Shown here: positions 17,129-28,850 of the stretch, one piece after another
How the letters are laid out: the number at the start of each line of letters is the position of its first letter
Numbering within the stretch: position 1 is the first letter of the stretch
NCBI RefSeq assembly: GCF_028826105.1
Contig: NZ_JAQGPL010000001.1
Span: forward strand, 4,180,501 to 4,244,500
DNA: 64,000 nucleotides
Direction: 5' to 3'
DNA from: Paenibacillus humicola
GTDB taxonomy: Bacteria; Bacillota; Bacilli; Paenibacillales; Paenibacillaceae
Notes under the pieces: model-generated
Told to the model about the DNA's origin: nothing
Seen by the model: the letters and a program-made list of their open reading frames with translations, nothing else
Database searches by the model: none
Made by a program: the position numbers and the translations under genes

Positions 17129-18607
17129 CTATTCCGCTTGCGGCACCGGGCCGCTTCCGGACGGGCCTTCGGCAATCCAGCGCCTGCGGGAGCAATCCTC
17201 GATCGCCCCTTCGTCCTTCAGCTCACGGGCCAGCACGTCGCGGATAAATTCCGGCAAATAAAAGCGGATGTCCGCGCCGCTTTTCATTGTCTCATAGCCG
17301 ACTCCGAACGTAAACATGTCGATCGTCCCGACGCTGTACGTCCGCTCCGGCTCAAGCTCGGCGCCGCACACTTGGACGGAGCCGATTTTGGCGTAAGGAG
17401 GGCCGTCCGGATTCCAGTGCACGACGAGCCCGTCAACCGCCAGCGTGCCGAGCTGCAGGCCTCGGAAGCCGAAGCCGCGGATCGCCATCCCGATATATTC
17501 GCCGAGCAGCGCCTCCTCGAGCGCCCGGCGAATCGCCGTGCCGGACAGCAGCATCCGGCACGGATTGATCGGCGACGGGCAGAGGGCGTGGATATCGCCC
17601 TCGGTGACGTCGCCTGCGGCGAGGCCGCCGAGCAGCTGGCCCGCGTTAACGATGCCGATCTCGGCATCGGTCCAGCGCCGCAGGCCGGCGGCAAGCAAAT
17701 TGCCGAGCGGCGATTCCCGCTCGGCGCTGGCGGGCAGCGGCGCTTCCAGCCGGGCGACGACCCGGCTGAGCCGGCGCATGCCCGCCTCCCGGAAGCCGCG
17801 GTTGATCTCGGCGGCTTCGGGCTGCTCCGCATATGCGGCCATCGGCACGCACGTGCAGCGGAACACCGGGCGCGCAGAGACGGGATCGATGCCGATCTCC
17901 ACGCGGCCGACGTATTCGCCGAATTTGCCGGCGGCGCATATGCACGTGCCGTTCACGATCTCCGGGCTTTCCAGCAAATGGTGCGTATGCCCGCCCAGAA
18001 TCAAATCGAGGCCCGGAACCTCCCGCGCCATTCGCCGGTCCATCGGCAGCCCCAGGTGCGACAATACGACGAGCACGTCGACCTTGTCCCTGAGCCGCTC
18101 CGCTTCTTCCCGGACAGCCGCGATCGGGTCGGAAGCCTCCCATCCCAGCAGCGAATAAAAATCGGCGAACGCGGCCGTCGCGCCGATCAAGCCGATGTTC
18201 AGCCGGCCTTTGCGGATGACCGCATGGGCTTTCAACCAGTCAGGGCGTTTGCCCGAGCCGAGCTCCTGCATATTCGCGCAGACGACCTGAAAATCCGCGG
18301 ATGCGCCGTACGCCTCAGCCAGCTGCTCCGGCACCATGGTCAGCCCTTCGTTGTTGCCGAGCGTCACCGCTTCGTAGCCGGCCGCATTCAGCAGGGCAAT
18401 GTTGGCCAGGCCGTCGCTGCCCTCCGTCTCGACGCGCATGCGGTCCATATGGTCGCCGATATCGAGTGCCAGCACCCGCTCCGCGCCGTACGCCCGCCGC
18501 GTCTCCGCGATATAGGCGGCAATTTTCGCCGCCTGCTCCAGCCGGCTGTGGATATCGTTGCTGTGCAGCAAAATGAGCTCGGGAGCAGTGGAAGACGTTT
18601 GATTCAT
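17129..18607 (-). CDS. YunD-like metallophosphatase / 5'-nucleotidase family protein
   Basis: This 492-residue protein has the calcineurin-like phosphoesterase motifs in order: LLHSNDIHSRLE, ALDIGDHMDRM, TLGNNEGLTM, VVLSHLGLP and GGHTHH, all in the first 230 residues. The 5'-nucleotidase C-terminal domain follows (GIVNAGQLLGGLAAGDVTEG). There is no signal peptide, in line with cytoplasmic YunD of B. subtilis. The usual GNHE of the family is GNNE here, as also occurs in YunD-type members. Start codon 18607 has a weak SD (GGAGGCTTACATG). The gene lies 23 bp after the sulfite-oxidase-like gene and upstream of uppP. Confidence 0.88.
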   Translation of the reverse strand: MNQTSSTAPELILLHSNDIHSRLEQAAKIAAYIAETRRAYGAERVLALDIGDHMDRMRVETEGSDGLANIALLNAAGYEAVTLGNNEGLTMVPEQLAEAYGASADFQVVCANMQELGSGKRPDWLKAHAVIRKGRLNIGLIGATAAFADFYSLLGWEASDPIAAVREEAERLRDKVDVLVVLSHLGLPMDRRMAREVPGLDLILGGHTHHLLESPEIVNGTCICAAGKFGEYVGRVEIGIDPVSARPVFRCTCVPMAAYAEQPEAAEINRGFREAGMRRLSRVVARLEAPLPASAERESPLGNLLAAGLRRWTDAEIGIVNAGQLLGGLAAGDVTEGDIHALCPSPINPCRMLLSGTAIRRALEEALLGEYIGMAIRGFGFRGLQLGTLAVDGLVVHWNPDGPPYAKIGSVQVCGAELEPERTYSVGTIDMFTFGVGYETMKSGADIRFYLPEFIRDVLARELKDEGAIEDCSRRRWIAEGPSGSGPVPQAE

Positions 18608-18630
18608 GTAAGCCTCCGAAAATGGTTCGA

Positions 18631-19113
18631 TTAACGTTTTTGCCGCAGCTCCTGCGGCGAGAACGTCCGTTTGAAGCCGTAGGTTACGCTTCCTCGCTCC
18701 GCCTCCTCATGAATGAAGCGGCACAGGACGACGCCTTTCACGTTCAGGCACGCGCTTGAGCCGTCCGGCACGTAAAGCCGGACCGGTCCTCCCTTCGGAA
18801 GCGGCTCGCCGCCCGGCCCGCATTGGAAGGCCGCCTGGCCGAGCTGCTCCCACGGGATCAGCGCCTCGAACGAATCGGCCGCCTCCGTCTTCAGGTGCGT
18901 CGGCGCCGGGACGCCGTCCCCGAGCCGCCGCTCCGCGCGCCAGGCCGAATACCAGGCGTGAAAATCAAACGCTTCCCCGGCTGCGTTCTCCACCCGCTCC
19001 GACAGCGGAAAAACGCCGCCGGCCAGCGACGCCATTTCCCCGGCTGTCGTGTCGTGCGGCGGCAGTCCAAAATGCTCGATCCGAATATGGACGCTATGAT
19101 TATCGCTGCTCAT
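18631..19113 (-). CDS. Unknown protein with sulfite-oxidase-like (Moco domain) segment, 160 aa
   Basis: ATG 19113 with SD AGGAAC gives 160 residues beginning MSSDNHSVHIRIEHFGLPPH. The C-terminal half contains EPLPKGGPVRLYVPDGSSAC and VKGVVLCRFIHE, which resembles the GGPVRLxxP...VK element of sulfite-oxidase-type molybdopterin-binding domains. The protein is too short to be a complete such enzyme. It sits 59 bp after moaA, so a role linked to molybdenum cofactor is a reasonable inference. It could be a decayed or minimal domain, or an unrelated fold with chance similarity. Confidence 0.6.
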   Translation of the reverse strand: MSSDNHSVHIRIEHFGLPPHDTTAGEMASLAGGVFPLSERVENAAGEAFDFHAWYSAWRAERRLGDGVPAPTHLKTEAADSFEALIPWEQLGQAAFQCGPGGEPLPKGGPVRLYVPDGSSACLNVKGVVLCRFIHEEAERGSVTYGFKRTFSPQELRQKR

Positions 19114-19172
19114 CGTTACCGTTCCTTTCCCGTCTTGCGCGCCTGTTCTTCGCGAACCTTCCTCCCCGAGGA

Positions 19173-20174
19173 CTATCCGCCGATCTGCGACATTCTTCTT
19201 TCCGTCGGCACGTGGCTTTGCGCCTCGTCCGCCAGCTTGGCTGCCATTTCGTGATTGAGCGGCTTGATGTCCATCGCCCGCATGAACAAGGCCTGCATCG
19301 CCTCCGGGTTTCCGAGCGCCGGCTTCACATTCAGCTCGTCGACCCAATACAGGCACGGCTTGATGCTGCCGTCCGCGGTCAGCCGCAGCCGGTTACAGCG
19401 CTGGCAGAAATGATCGCTCACCGGATGAATCAGGCCGAACGAACCCGCCCCTCCGGCAATGCGGTAATCGTCCGACGGCCCGTTGCCGACGACGTTGTCC
19501 CGCCTTTCCGTCTGCAGCCCGAGCTCCTGCGCCATTTCGAGGACGCGCGAAAGCGGCAAATAATGCTTTTTCCAATTCTCGTCGGCGTGGCCGATCGGCA
19601 TATACTCGATAAAACGGACATGGAGCGGCTGGTCGCGGGCCATCATCAGGAAGGCGGCGATTTCGTCCTCGTTGACGCCCTTCAGCAGCACGCAGTTCAG
19701 CTTGATCGGCGCAAAGCCGGCTTTCGCTGCCGCCTCGATGCCGTCCAGCACCCGCTTCAGCTCGCCGCGCCGCGCAATAAAACGAAACCGCGCCGGATCC
19801 AGCGTATCGAGACTGATATTGACCCGGGTGACGCCCGCCTTTCGAAGCGCCTCGGCCTGATCGGCCAGCAGGACGCCGTTCGTCGTCAGCGAAATTTCCC
19901 GGATGCCCGGAATGGCTGCGAGCCGGCGGACGAGCGAATCGAGCCCCGGCCGGACAAGCGGCTCGCCGCCCGTAATGCGCAGCTTCGAAATGCCGAGCGC
20001 CGCGCCCGTTTCCACCACTTCGACGATTTGGTCGTATGATAGCAGGTCGTCCGACGGCGCGAATTGAACGCCTTCCTCCGGCATGCAGTATAAGCATCGC
20101 AAATTGCATCGGTCCGTGACGGATATGCGCAGGTAATCGTGTTTGCGTTCGAAACGGTCTATAAGTGCCGGCAT
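19173..20174 (-). CDS. moaA: GTP 3',8-cyclase MoaA (molybdenum cofactor biosynthesis)
   Basis: This 333-residue radical SAM enzyme converts GTP to 3',8-cyclo-GTP, the first step of molybdopterin synthesis. The N-terminal cluster motif is CNLRCLYC (residues 22-29) and the C-terminal cluster is HFCQRCNRLRLTADGSIKPC. ITGGEPLVRPG is the SAM site. The C-terminus ends QIGG, the Gly-Gly tail of MoaA that reaches into the active site. SD is GAGGAG. It is divergent from the moaD-moaE fusion gene over a 139-bp region. Confidence 0.96.
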   Translation of the reverse strand: MPALIDRFERKHDYLRISVTDRCNLRCLYCMPEEGVQFAPSDDLLSYDQIVEVVETGAALGISKLRITGGEPLVRPGLDSLVRRLAAIPGIREISLTTNGVLLADQAEALRKAGVTRVNISLDTLDPARFRFIARRGELKRVLDGIEAAAKAGFAPIKLNCVLLKGVNEDEIAAFLMMARDQPLHVRFIEYMPIGHADENWKKHYLPLSRVLEMAQELGLQTERRDNVVGNGPSDDYRIAGGAGSFGLIHPVSDHFCQRCNRLRLTADGSIKPCLYWVDELNVKPALGNPEAMQALFMRAMDIKPLNHEMAAKLADEAQSHVPTERRMSQIGG

Positions 20175-20252
20175 CGATCCCGCTCCTCTCAGCTTTCAAA
20201 GTCTGTCTCGGAAGTAAACCCCTTTTGGACCTCTTCCTACTAGCATAACATT

Positions 20253-20281
20253 TTTACACTGATTATGGTATGCTATATAAA
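20253..20281 (+). promoter_or_regulatory. Probable promoter of moaD-moaE
   Basis: TTTACA (20253-20258), 17-bp spacer, TATAAA (20276-20281), about 33 bp before the ATG of the fusion gene. Good match to the vegetative sigma-A pattern. Confidence 0.6.
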
Positions 20282-20313
20282 CCGACAATTCGAAGGATGA
20301 GAGGTTTTCTTCC

Positions 20314-21033
20314 ATGACATTTCAATGGAAAATCCATTTGTTCGCCGGACTGGCCGAACGGTTCGGACAGCCGGCCGTTACGCTGGAGCTGGACAGTGGC
20401 GAGCTGCAGGTTCAAGCGCTCAAGGAAGCGCTGATCGGACGTTTCCCCGAGCTGGAAGCGCTGATCCGCGTTTCGTTTATCGCCTCCAACCATGCCTACG
20501 CGGCCGACGGCGAGACGGTCAGCGCTTCGTCCGAGCTTGCGCTGCTGCCGCCGGTATCCGGCGGCGAGGAGGACGGTTCCGACGCCGGCCGGTACGTCGT
20601 GACGACGGAGCCGCTGTCCGTCGAGGCGGTGACCGCCCTCGTCATCGTCCCCGAGCACGGCGCTTCGCTGACGTTTACCGGCACGACGCGCGAATGGACG
20701 CAGGGACAGCGGACGGTCCGGCTGGAGTACGAGGCCTATGTGCCTATGGCCGAGAAAATGCTCCGTCAAATCGGCGAAGAACTCGGCAGCCGCTGGCCGG
20801 GAGCCCTGTGCGCCATCGCACACCGCATCGGTCTCGTGGACATCGCGGAAATCAGCGTCGTAATTGCCGTCTCCGCCCCGCACCGCGACGCCTGCTACGA
20901 AGCGAGCCGGTATGCCATCGAACGGCTGAAGCAGGTCGTACCTATCTGGAAGAAAGAGGTATGGGAAGACGGCTCGGAATGGAAAGGCCATCAGCAGGGG
21001 CCATGGAACCCTGCCGCGCCGCTCCATCCCTGA
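20314..21033 (+). CDS. MoaD-MoaE fusion, molybdopterin synthase
   Basis: This 239-residue protein joins both subunits of molybdopterin synthase. Residues 1-84 are MoaD (ubiquitin-like: IHLFAGLAERFGQPAVTLEL, ending LALLPPVSGG with GG at 83-84). Residues about 93-239 are MoaE, with LTFTGTTREW, VRLEYEAYVPMAEKML, and APHRDACYEASRYAIERLK to PIWKKEVWEDGSEW. MoaD needs a free C-terminal Gly-Gly to be adenylylated by MoeB and thiolated; here that diglycine is internal. Either the protein is cut after it, as reported for MoaX of Mycobacterium tuberculosis, or the chemistry differs. moeB follows. SD is GATGAGAGG. Confidence 0.92.
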   Translation: MTFQWKIHLFAGLAERFGQPAVTLELDSGELQVQALKEALIGRFPELEALIRVSFIASNHAYAADGETVSASSELALLPPVSGGEEDGSDAGRYVVTTEPLSVEAVTALVIVPEHGASLTFTGTTREWTQGQRTVRLEYEAYVPMAEKMLRQIGEELGSRWPGALCAIAHRIGLVDIAEISVVIAVSAPHRDACYEASRYAIERLKQVVPIWKKEVWEDGSEWKGHQQGPWNPAAPLHP

Positions 21034-21043
21034 CCCGGAAGCC

Positions 21044-21143
21044 GCGTTTTCTCCGAAAACGCCTGAGCTTACGCTTTCGATGCTGCGTTTTCTCCGAAAA
21101 CGCCTGAGCCTATGCTTTCGATGCGCGTTTTCTCCGAAAACGC
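21044..21143. repeat. Tandem repeat with palindromic core between moaDE and moeB
   Basis: The palindrome GCGTTTTCTCCGAAAACGC occurs three times, at 21044-21062, 21085-21103 and 21125-21143. The first two are each followed by CTGAG(C)TA(T/C)GCTTTCGATGC-type sequence, giving a repeat unit of 40-41 bp. Each core can form an 8-bp hairpin with a TCC loop. The last copy runs straight into the moeB ribosome-binding site (TAGGAGG). There is no T-tract, so these are not ordinary terminators. Confidence 0.9.
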
Positions 21144-21159
21144 TTAGGAGGTCACACAT

Positions 21160-22221
21160 ATGACGAATCAGAATGGCGAAAAGCTTGCTTCGTCCGCCGA
21201 CCGGTATGCCAGGCAGCGCCGCTTCGCGCCGATCGGCGACGACGGGCAGCGGCGGATCGGCGAAAGCCGCGCCGCGGTCGTCGGCATGGGCGCGCTCGGC
21301 TCGGTCGCCGCGCAGCATCTGGTCCGCTCCGGCGTCGGATTCGTGCGGCTGATCGACCGCGACGTGCTCGAATGGAGCAACCTGCAGCGCCAGGTGCTGT
21401 ATACGGAAAGCGACGTCAAACGGCTGCTGCCGAAGGCCGTTGCCGCAGCGGAGCGGCTCGGCGAGATCAACAGCCAGGTTACGGTCGAACCCGTCGTCGC
21501 CGATTTGACTGCGGTTAACGCCGAAGAGCTGCTGGACGGCGTCGACATCATCCTCGACGGTTCGGACAACTTTACGGTCCGTTACCTGATCAACGATGTG
21601 GCGGTTAAGAACGGCATCCCGTGGATGTACGGCGGCGTCGTCGGCGCCACCGGCATGACGATGCCGATCGTGCCGGGCGACACGCCGTGCTTTCGCTGTC
21701 TGTTTCCGGACGTGCCAGAAGCGGGCGCGGTCGATACGTGCGAAACCGCCGGCGTTCTCTCGCCGGCGGTTGACGTTATCGCCTCCCTGCAATCGGCCGA
21801 AGCGCTCAAATGGTTAAGCGGCAACCGGGACGCCCTCAGCCGCAGTCTGCTCCAAATCGACCTGTGGCACCAGCACTTTATGCCGCTCGCCGTAAGCGCT
21901 TCGAAGAAGGACGATTGTCCCGCATGCGGCCGAAGGCGGTTCGATTTTCTGGAGGAAGCCGGCTATGAACCCGCCGCCGTCGCGCTGTGCGGGCGCAACA
22001 CGATTCAAATCTCGCCCGCAAGGCCGGTGCAAATTCGGCTTCAGGAGCTGGCGGGACGGCTTGCGGCCGCGGGCGAGGTCGAACGCAATCCGTTTCTCGT
22101 GCGCTTTCGCCGCGGCGACGGGCTGACGGCCGTGCTTTTTCCCGACGGACGGACGTTGATCCAGGGGACGGAAGATCTTGCGGCGGCCAAACGGATTTAC
22201 AGCGAAATCTACGGTTTGTAG
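21160..22221 (+). CDS. moeB: MoeB/ThiF-family adenylyltransferase
   Basis: This 353-residue E1-like enzyme activates the C-terminus of MoaD (or ThiS) by adenylylation. The nucleotide-binding loop is VVGMGALGSVAAQHLVRSG (about 42-60), followed by RDVLEWSNLQRQVLY and DGSDNFTVRYLIND. Zinc-binding Cys pairs are CFRC and, later, CPAC. About 100 extra C-terminal residues follow, as in many Firmicutes members. Neighbours make a Moco role more likely than thiamine: moaA and moaDE are adjacent. SD TAGGAGG lies beside the third palindromic repeat. Confidence 0.9.
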   Translation: MTNQNGEKLASSADRYARQRRFAPIGDDGQRRIGESRAAVVGMGALGSVAAQHLVRSGVGFVRLIDRDVLEWSNLQRQVLYTESDVKRLLPKAVAAAERLGEINSQVTVEPVVADLTAVNAEELLDGVDIILDGSDNFTVRYLINDVAVKNGIPWMYGGVVGATGMTMPIVPGDTPCFRCLFPDVPEAGAVDTCETAGVLSPAVDVIASLQSAEALKWLSGNRDALSRSLLQIDLWHQHFMPLAVSASKKDDCPACGRRRFDFLEEAGYEPAAVALCGRNTIQISPARPVQIRLQELAGRLAAAGEVERNPFLVRFRRGDGLTAVLFPDGRTLIQGTEDLAAAKRIYSEIYGL

Positions 22222-22359
22222 GAACGGTTCCTCAAGCGGTTCCCCCCGAACAAAGGATGCAGCTTGTCCTATTTTTTAAATGTATCTTATTGCCAATCGA
22301 TCGTTTTGTTGCTACCATAGACATAACTCAGAGATGGAATCTAGTGCTAGAGGTGGAAC

Positions 22360-23415
22360 ATGAGAGTTCATGTAATGGAGCTGAAAGACGGCGATCGGTT
22401 AAGCCGGGATGCATTTAACGGATACGGACTGCATGTGCTTTCGAAAGGAACGATACTGTTCGCCAAGGAAATTGCCCGTTTGTTTCAGCATCAGATCGAA
22501 TACGTCGATGTCGAGGACCGTTTGCCCGCTATCACCGTCAATCGCACGATCGAATCCGGTCTCAGTCCAAAATGGCTGGAAACCGTCCGGCCGATTTATC
22601 AGGATGCGGTGAGCGGCTGCGAGCAGCTGTTTGCGGATGCGCTTCAGAAAGGGTTCATTGAAGAACGGGACGCCAACGAATCCTTTCAGCCGCTCGTCGA
22701 AAATTTCCGGATGGAACGCGACGTCGTCTCGATGCTGCTGCTGCTTAATACGAAGGACGATTATACGTATCAGCACTCCGTACAGGTCGGCATGCTGGCG
22801 TATTATTTGGCCTCCTGGCTCGGCTACAACGAACAGGATGCCGTATACGCCGGGAAAGCCGGCTTTTTGCACGATTTGGGCAAATGCCGCATTGAAGGCA
22901 GCATCCTGAACAAACCGGGCCGCCTGACGAAGGACGAATTCGAGAAAATCAAGGCGCATACGCTGCACGGGCACGACATTTTAAAAGCTTCCTTTGCCGA
23001 CACGGTCCCCGCACTGGTCGCGCTGCAGCACCACGAACGAGCTGATGGAAGCGGTTACCCGAACGGACTGACCGGCGACCGGATGCATCCGTTCTCCCAA
23101 ATCGTCGCCGTAGCCGACGTATACAGCGCCATGATTTCCTCCCGCGTCTATCAGCAAAAGCGCGATCTGTTGTTCGTGCTTCGGGAGCTGTACCGCATGA
23201 GCTTCGGCGAGCTGGAGCCGCAAACGACGCATACGTTCATCCGTCATATGATCCCGAACTTCATAGGCAAACGGGTCGAGCTGCATACGGGCGAGGTCGG
23301 CACGATTATTATGACCCATCCGACGGAATATTTCCGGCCGCTGATCCAGATCGACAACCATTTTGTCGACCTGACCGTCGACCGGTCGCTCGAAGTCAAG
23401 CAGGTCTATATGTAG
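22360..23415 (+). CDS. HD-GYP domain protein, second copy
   Basis: The 351-residue product has an N-terminal region (MRVHVMELKDGDRLSRDAFN) of the same type as the HD-GYP protein at 15-16 kb, then the domain itself: YQHSVQVGMLAYYLA, HDLGKCRIEG, HTLHGHDIL, LQHHERADGSGYPNG and VADVYSAMISSRVYQ. All catalytic motifs are present, so c-di-GMP hydrolysis is likely. The C-terminal part (HTGEVGTIIMTHPTEYFRP) again resembles that of the first copy. SD is AGAGGTGG. A strong terminator follows its stop codon. Confidence 0.9.
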   Translation: MRVHVMELKDGDRLSRDAFNGYGLHVLSKGTILFAKEIARLFQHQIEYVDVEDRLPAITVNRTIESGLSPKWLETVRPIYQDAVSGCEQLFADALQKGFIEERDANESFQPLVENFRMERDVVSMLLLLNTKDDYTYQHSVQVGMLAYYLASWLGYNEQDAVYAGKAGFLHDLGKCRIEGSILNKPGRLTKDEFEKIKAHTLHGHDILKASFADTVPALVALQHHERADGSGYPNGLTGDRMHPFSQIVAVADVYSAMISSRVYQQKRDLLFVLRELYRMSFGELEPQTTHTFIRHMIPNFIGKRVELHTGEVGTIIMTHPTEYFRPLIQIDNHFVDLTVDRSLEVKQVYM

Positions 23416-23420
23416 CACAA

Positions 23421-23463
23421 AAACTCCGAATCCGGCTTAGGCAGCCGGTATTCGGAGTTTTTT
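23421..23463 (+). terminator. Terminator between HD-GYP gene and suf operon
   Basis: Stem AAACTCCGAATCCGGCT / AGCCGGTATTCGGAGTTT with a 5-nt loop and a T-tract. The A-rich 5' side means it can also stop minus-strand transcription of the convergent suf operon. Confidence 0.9.
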
Positions 23464-23494
23464 AAACTGGTCATTTCGCCGGGCACGTATCGGA

Positions 23495-24892
23495 TTAACC
23501 GATCGAGCCTTCCATTTCGAACTTGATCAAGCGGTTCATCTCGACCGCATACTCCATCGGCAGCTCCTTCGTGAACGGCTCGATGAAGCCCATGACGATC
23601 ATTTGCGTCGCTTCCGCTTCGGTCAGCCCGCGGCTCATCAGATAGAAGAGCTGATCCTCGGACACCTTGGACACCGTCGCTTCATGCTCCAGCGTAATGT
23701 TGTCGTTCATGATTTCGTTGTACGGAATCGTATCGGACGTCGACTGGTTGTCGAGAATGAGCGTGTCGCATTTGATGTTCGCCTTGGAGCCTTCGGAGTT
23801 GCGTCCGAACGAAGCGAGTCCGCGATACGTCACTTTGCCGCCGTGCTTGCTGATCGATTTGGATACGATCGTGGACGTCGTATCCGGCGCGAGATGGATC
23901 ATTTTGGCGCCGGCGTCCTGATGCTGCCCTTTGCCTGCTACCGCAATCGACAGCACCATGCCTTTCGCGCCGCGGCCTTTCAGAATGACGGCCGGGTATT
24001 TCATCGTCAGCTTCGAGCCGATATTGCCGTCGACCCACTCCATCGTCGCGTTTTCTTCGGCTACGGCCCGTTTCGTCACGAGGTTGTAAATATTCGGCGC
24101 CCAGTTCTGAATCGTCGTATAGCGGGCGCGGGCATTTTTCTTGACGATGATTTCCACGACCGCGCTGTGCAGCGAATTGGTGCTGTAGATCGGCGCCGTA
24201 CAGCCTTCGACGTAATGCACGAAGCTGTCCTCGTCGGCGATGATGAGCGTGCGCTCGAACTGCCCCATGTTCTCGGAATTAATCCGGAAGTAAGCCTGCA
24301 GCGGGATTTCGCACTTCACGCCCTTCGGCACGTAGATGAAGCTGCCGCCGGACCATACCGCGCTGTTGAGCGCCGCAAATTTATTGTCGGTCGGCGGAAC
24401 GACCGTACCGAAATATTCCTTGAATATGTCCGGATATTCCCGAAGAGCCGTATCCGTATCGGTAAAAATGACGCCCTGCTTCTCCAGGTCTTCCTGCATG
24501 CTGTGATAGACGACCTCGGATTCGTACTGGGCCGAAACGCCGGCAAGGAACTTCTGCTCCGCTTCCGGGATGCCGAGCTTGTCGAACGTCTCCTTAATTT
24601 CCGCGGGAACCTCTTCCCACGTTTTCCCCTGCTTCTCCGAAGGCTTGACATAATACTGGATATCATTGAAATCCAGATCGTCCATGTTGCCGCCCCAGCG
24701 CGGCATCGCCGTCTTGTTGAACTGCTCCAGCGATTTCAGACGGAAATCGAGCATCCAGGACGGTTCGCCCTTCATTTCGGAAATCGTGCGGACGATTTCG
24801 GGCGTCAACCCTTTGCCGGATTGAAACACGGCCTTATGCTCGTCGCGAAAGCCGTATTTATATTCTTCCAAATCGGGCATTTGCTTCGCCAT
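23495..24892 (-). CDS. sufB: Fe-S cluster assembly scaffold SufB
   Basis: ATG 24892 (SD GGGAGG) gives a 465-residue SufB beginning [20 protein letters not shown]. Family features are visible: [35 protein letters not shown], the [18 protein letters not shown] segment and the conserved C-terminal [20 protein letters not shown]. SufB with SufC and SufD forms the SUF scaffold on which iron-sulfur clusters are built. Last gene of sufCDSUB, the standard Bacillales order. Confidence 0.98.
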   Translation of the reverse strand: MAKQMPDLEEYKYGFRDEHKAVFQSGKGLTPEIVRTISEMKGEPSWMLDFRLKSLEQFNKTAMPRWGGNMDDLDFNDIQYYVKPSEKQGKTWEEVPAEIKETFDKLGIPEAEQKFLAGVSAQYESEVVYHSMQEDLEKQGVIFTDTDTALREYPDIFKEYFGTVVPPTDNKFAALNSAVWSGGSFIYVPKGVKCEIPLQAYFRINSENMGQFERTLIIADEDSFVHYVEGCTAPIYSTNSLHSAVVEIIVKKNARARYTTIQNWAPNIYNLVTKRAVAEENATMEWVDGNIGSKLTMKYPAVILKGRGAKGMVLSIAVAGKGQHQDAGAKMIHLAPDTTSTIVSKSISKHGGKVTYRGLASFGRNSEGSKANIKCDTLILDNQSTSDTIPYNEIMNDNITLEHEATVSKVSEDQLFYLMSRGLTEAEATQMIVMGFIEPFTKELPMEYAVEMNRLIKFEMEGSIG

Positions 24893-24936
24893 CGTAACAG
24901 CCTCCCATCGTATAGCGCCGCAAGGCGGCGCATCCT

Positions 24937-27882
<2,946 letters not shown>

Positions 27883-27902
27883 TACCCGTTCGCCTCCTCC
27901 GA

Positions 27903-28682
27903 TTAAACCTGTCCGACCGTTTCGTCCACGATGCCAAGCTCTTCTTTAACCCAATCGTAGCCTTCGTTCTCCAGACGCTCCGCCAGCTCCGGTCCGCCGG
28001 ATTTGACGATGCGTCCCTGCATCATGACATGCACGAAGTCCGGCTTAATATAGTTAAGCAGACGCTGATAGTGCGTGATGACGAGGAAGCCGCGGTCCTC
28101 GGAACGCATGCTGTTGACGCCGGCCGCGACGATCTTGAGCGCGTCGATGTCCAGGCCGGAGTCGATTTCGTCGAGCACGACGATTTTCGGCTCGAGCATC
28201 AGCATCTGCAAAATTTCGTTGCGTTTCTTCTCCCCGCCGGAGAAGCCTTCGTTCAGGTAGCGGTGAGCGAACTCGGGGTTCATCTCGAGCTCCTTCATTT
28301 TGCTTTCCATCTGGCGGATGAACCGGATCAAGGAAATTTCGCTGCCCTCTTCGCGGCGAGCGTTAATGGCGCTCCGCAGGAAGTCGGAGTTCGTCACGCC
28401 CGTAATTTCGCTCGGGTACTGCATGGCCAGAAACAAACCGGCACGCGCGCGCTCGTCGACGGCCATCTCCAGCAAATCCTCGCCGTTCAGCTCCACCGAG
28501 CCGCCGGTCACCTCGTATTTCGGGTGTCCCATCAGCGCCGATGCGAGCGTGCTTTTGCCGGTTCCGTTCGGGCCCATGATCGCATGGATCTCGCCGCCCT
28601 TGATTTCCAAATTGATGCCTTTCAAAATTTCTTTATCTTCGATCGATGCCGTCAGACCGTCGATTTTGAAATGTGTTGCCAT
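27903..28682 (-). CDS. sufC: Fe-S cluster assembly ATPase SufC
   Basis: ATG 28682 (SD GGAGGGAG) gives 259 residues beginning [23 protein letters not shown] ATPase motifs are the Walker [10 protein letters not shown], the signature [11 protein letters not shown] and the Walker [13 protein letters not shown], followed by the switch His in [10 protein letters not shown]. SufC powers rearrangement of the SufBCD scaffold. It is the first gene of the operon; the upstream region carries AT-rich direct repeats. Confidence 0.98.
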   Translation of the reverse strand: MATHFKIDGLTASIEDKEILKGINLEIKGGEIHAIMGPNGTGKSTLASALMGHPKYEVTGGSVELNGEDLLEMAVDERARAGLFLAMQYPSEITGVTNSDFLRSAINARREEGSEISLIRFIRQMESKMKELEMNPEFAHRYLNEGFSGGEKKRNEILQMLMLEPKIVVLDEIDSGLDIDALKIVAAGVNSMRSEDRGFLVITHYQRLLNYIKPDFVHVMMQGRIVKSGGPELAERLENEGYDWVKEELGIVDETVGQV

Positions 28683-28744
28683 TGGTAAACTGCTCCCTCC
28701 GTTGTATGTCCCTGTCGACATTCCCTGTTTTTTATAATTATTCT

Positions 28745-28795
28745 AAATTGATTCTCAGTGATTCTCAATAATTATTTTATTATAAGTGCTGTTAT
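28745..28795 (-). promoter_or_regulatory. Possible control region of the suf operon: direct repeats TGATTCTCA
   Basis: TGATTCTCA occurs at 28749-28757 and 28759-28767 (on the minus strand TGAGAATCA twice, 10 bp apart, one helical turn), followed by an AT-rich stretch. The motif resembles half-sites of Fur-type boxes, but the arrangement is direct rather than inverted. It lies 67-85 bp upstream of sufC, where the promoter should be. I infer a metal- or redox-responsive operator; the regulator cannot be named. Confidence 0.4.
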
Positions 28796-28850
28796 AAATC
28801 AACAAATCGGACCGCCGAAAGGCGGCCGTGCCGGGACGTTGCCAACGGAT

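Noticed and set aside
17138..18634. 498-codon plus-strand open frame opposite the YunD-like gene
   Set aside because: The minus strand carries all metallophosphatase motifs; the plus translation is Arg/Ala-rich and without domains.
20263..21792. 509-codon minus-strand open frame opposite moaDE and moeB
   Set aside because: It crosses two good plus-strand genes and the palindromic repeats; it has no SD.
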